This document shows, piece after piece, positions 63,501-64,000 of a stretch of DNA of 64,000 nt. How positions within the stretch are numbered: the first letter of the stretch is position 1; every line of letters starts with the position of its first letter. The DNA lies in contig NZ_JANCOC010000005.1 of assembly GCF_024294905.1 (NCBI RefSeq), positions 1 to 64,000 of the forward strand. Reading direction: 5' to 3'. Under the pieces are notes generated by a model. It saw nothing but the letters and a program-made list of their open reading frames with translations. It did no database searches and was not told where the DNA came from. This stretch comes from Rothia gullae (GTDB taxonomy: Bacteria > Actinomycetota > Actinomycetes > Actinomycetales > Micrococcaceae). The translations under genes were made by a program, and so were the position numbers.

Positions 63501-64000
63501 CTTCTTGGCGAGGCGGTGCAGATCCTCCTGGACGTTGCGCTCAATGTCCAGGCCGTGGTCCATGACCTCGCAGTAGAAGTTATCTTTGCCGAAAATATCG
63601 CGGAATTCGCTCGCCGCTTGGACCGCCTCGTCGAACTGCCCCAGGCGCAGGCGTGTCTGAACCTCACCGGAGGGGCAGCCGGTGGTCGCAATCAGGCCCT
63701 TCGAGTAGGTCTGCAGCACCTCGCGGTCCATACGCGGCTTGTACAGCTGACCTTCCAGCGAGGCAATCGAGGAGGCACGGAACAGGTTGTGCATACCCTC
63801 AGTGGTTTCAGCCCACATGGTCATGTGGGTGTACGCGCCACCACCGGAGACGTCGTCGCGGGATCCGTCGCCCCAGCGCACACGTGAACGGTCGGTGCGG
63901 TGCGTGCCGGGGGTCAGGTACGCCTCCACACCAATAATGGGCTTGATGTCGTGCGCTTTAGCCTGGCGCCAGAAGTCGAAGGCACCAAAGAGGAAGCCGT
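60588..64000 (-). CDS. dnaE: DNA polymerase III alpha subunit, 5' end beyond the window
   Basis: About 1136 residues are present; the reading frame stays open to base 64000, so the start and roughly the first 50 residues of the PHP domain are missing. The visible part begins in the PHP segment LFGAFDFWRQAKAHDIKPIIGVEAY. The polymerase has PDFDVDFDDRRR (catalytic Asp pair) and the PGRGSGAGSMVAY palm motif. The C-terminal OB fold (about the last 250 residues) and tail are intact. It is the main replicative polymerase or its DnaE1 counterpart; an actinobacterial DnaE2 would be a little shorter. Confidence 0.95.
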   Translation of the reverse strand, partial: GFLFGAFDFWRQAKAHDIKPIIGVEAYLTPGTHRTDRSRVRWGDGSRDDVSGGGAYTHMTMWAETTEGMHNLFRASSIASLEGQLYKPRMDREVLQTYSKGLIATTGCPSGEVQTRLRLGQFDEAVQAASEFRDIFGKDNFYCEVMDHGLDIERNVQEDLHRLAKKLNLPFVATNDLHYTRQEDHTAHAALLCVQSGSTLTDPKRFKFDADNFYLRSAEEMYALFGDIPGACENTLEIAERCNVEFNTKANYMPNFPVPEGENEESWFVKEVEKGLHYRFPQGVPDTVRKQAEYEVGVITSMGFPGYFLVVADFINWAKRNGIRVGPGRGSGAGSMVAYAMRITDLNPLDHDLIFERFLNPDRVSMPDFDVDFDDRRRGEVIDYVTEKYGEEKVAQIVTFGTIKAKQALKDASRVMDQPYSVGERLTKAMPPDVMGKNIALANVYNEEDKRYAEAADLRALIEDPVDKIYGQVFETAKGLEGLKRQWGVHAAGVIMSSKDLVDVIPVMRREADGQVITQFDYPTCEGLGLIKMDFLGLRNLTIISDAVENIKANRGIDLDLESLSLDDPESYRLLARGDTLGVFQLDGGPMRSLLKLMEPEEFEHISAVLALYRPGPMGANSHTNYALRKNGKQEIEPIHPELEEPLKDILDTTYGLIVYQEQVMAIAQKVANYTLGEADLLRRAMGKKKKAELDKQYATFHDGMISNGYSEGAIKALWDILLPFSDYAFNKAHTAAYGLVSYWTAYLKAHYPQEYMAALLTSVGDNKDKLALYLNECRAMGITVLAPDVNESTLTFAPVGDDIRFGMGAIRNVGANVVEGMIAARDEKGRYESFNDFLKKVPLQVCNKRTIESLIKAGAFDDLGHTRRSLSLIHEAAVDAAVAVKRKEAAGQFDLFGSFGMDDALGDELTVTIPDVPDWERREKLNFERDMLGLYVSDHPLRGLERALSDAASHSVHDIIGEDSHVRDGETVTIAGMLTGVSRRIAKSSGNQYASVELEDPSGATITVMFFSRAYETTGAALADDLICSIRGRVQRRDDGSVNMSAQELQILEISDDGRAAPITIVVPEYLVTEANLKELKETLRDHKGTADVRMLVRTRDKEQLVLLDASVRVEPNPSLFGEIKTIFGPSCIRR

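Noticed and set aside
62529..63887. 452-codon open frame opposite dnaE
   Set aside because: Antisense of a conserved polymerase gene; no motif and no ribosome site.

Overview
The window reads as chromosome of a high-GC Gram-positive bacterium of the Micrococcaceae, most likely Rothia (inference from gene order, moderate-to-high GC, NucS in place of visible MutS/MutL, actinobacterial Rho, polyphosphate glucokinase, and the Gly-Cys-Val tRNA cluster). The first ~77 bases are a poly-C run with an embedded NotI-like site and look like a contig-end or assembly artefact, not biology.

Layout. 0.4-11 kb: an SF2 helicase with a DUF3039 zinc-motif protein, a two-gene ABC exporter, a thioredoxin-fold/TPR CnoX-like protein, an AI-2E family membrane protein, an alpha/beta hydrolase, a small Cys/His protein and the mismatch endonuclease NucS. 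11-20.7 kb (minus strand): the complete F1Fo ATP synthase operon (atpB-E-F-H-A-G-D-C) headed by two small AtpZ/AtpI-like membrane proteins and a WecA/TagO-type polyprenyl-phosphate sugar-1-phosphate transferase. 20.9-26.3 kb: a cell-surface polysaccharide insert: a FlaA1/CapD-type nucleotide-sugar dehydratase, a double-domain glycosyltransferase and a divergent epimerase-like protein. 26.5-40 kb (minus strand): tsaC/sua5, prmC, prfA, rho, thrB, thrC, hom, lysA and argS, the order widely kept in actinobacteria, so the polysaccharide genes sit inside an otherwise conserved block.

40-48 kb: tRNA-Arg(CCG), an MDR oxidoreductase, an alpha/beta hydrolase with an in-frame 15-bp repeat array, an orphan excisionase-like HTH protein beside an AT-rich island, and a 1500-residue HrpA helicase. 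48-54 kb: a ~223-bp inverted-repeat element, a three-tRNA operon (Gly, Cys, Val) with a good sigma-70-like promoter, then glnE and a glnA2-like glutamine synthetase that lacks the tyrosine GlnE would modify. 54-64 kb: an unrecognised 613-residue membrane protein, panB, a small SPOR-like protein, map, ppgK, nrdR and the 3' part of dnaE, which runs off the right edge.

Recurring features. Many gene ends carry short (9-22 bp) tandem duplications; in prfA, nrdR, dnaE and the AtpZ-like gene the repeat includes the stop codon and places stops in additional frames. Several genes have a TAnnnT -10 box 6-8 nt before the ATG, the geometry of leaderless transcripts. Many proteins (Rho, Sua5, HrpA, the ABC ATPase, WecA, AI-2E protein) carry long low-complexity terminal extensions. 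I did not find CRISPR arrays, insertion sequences, prophage or a recognisable secondary-metabolite cluster.
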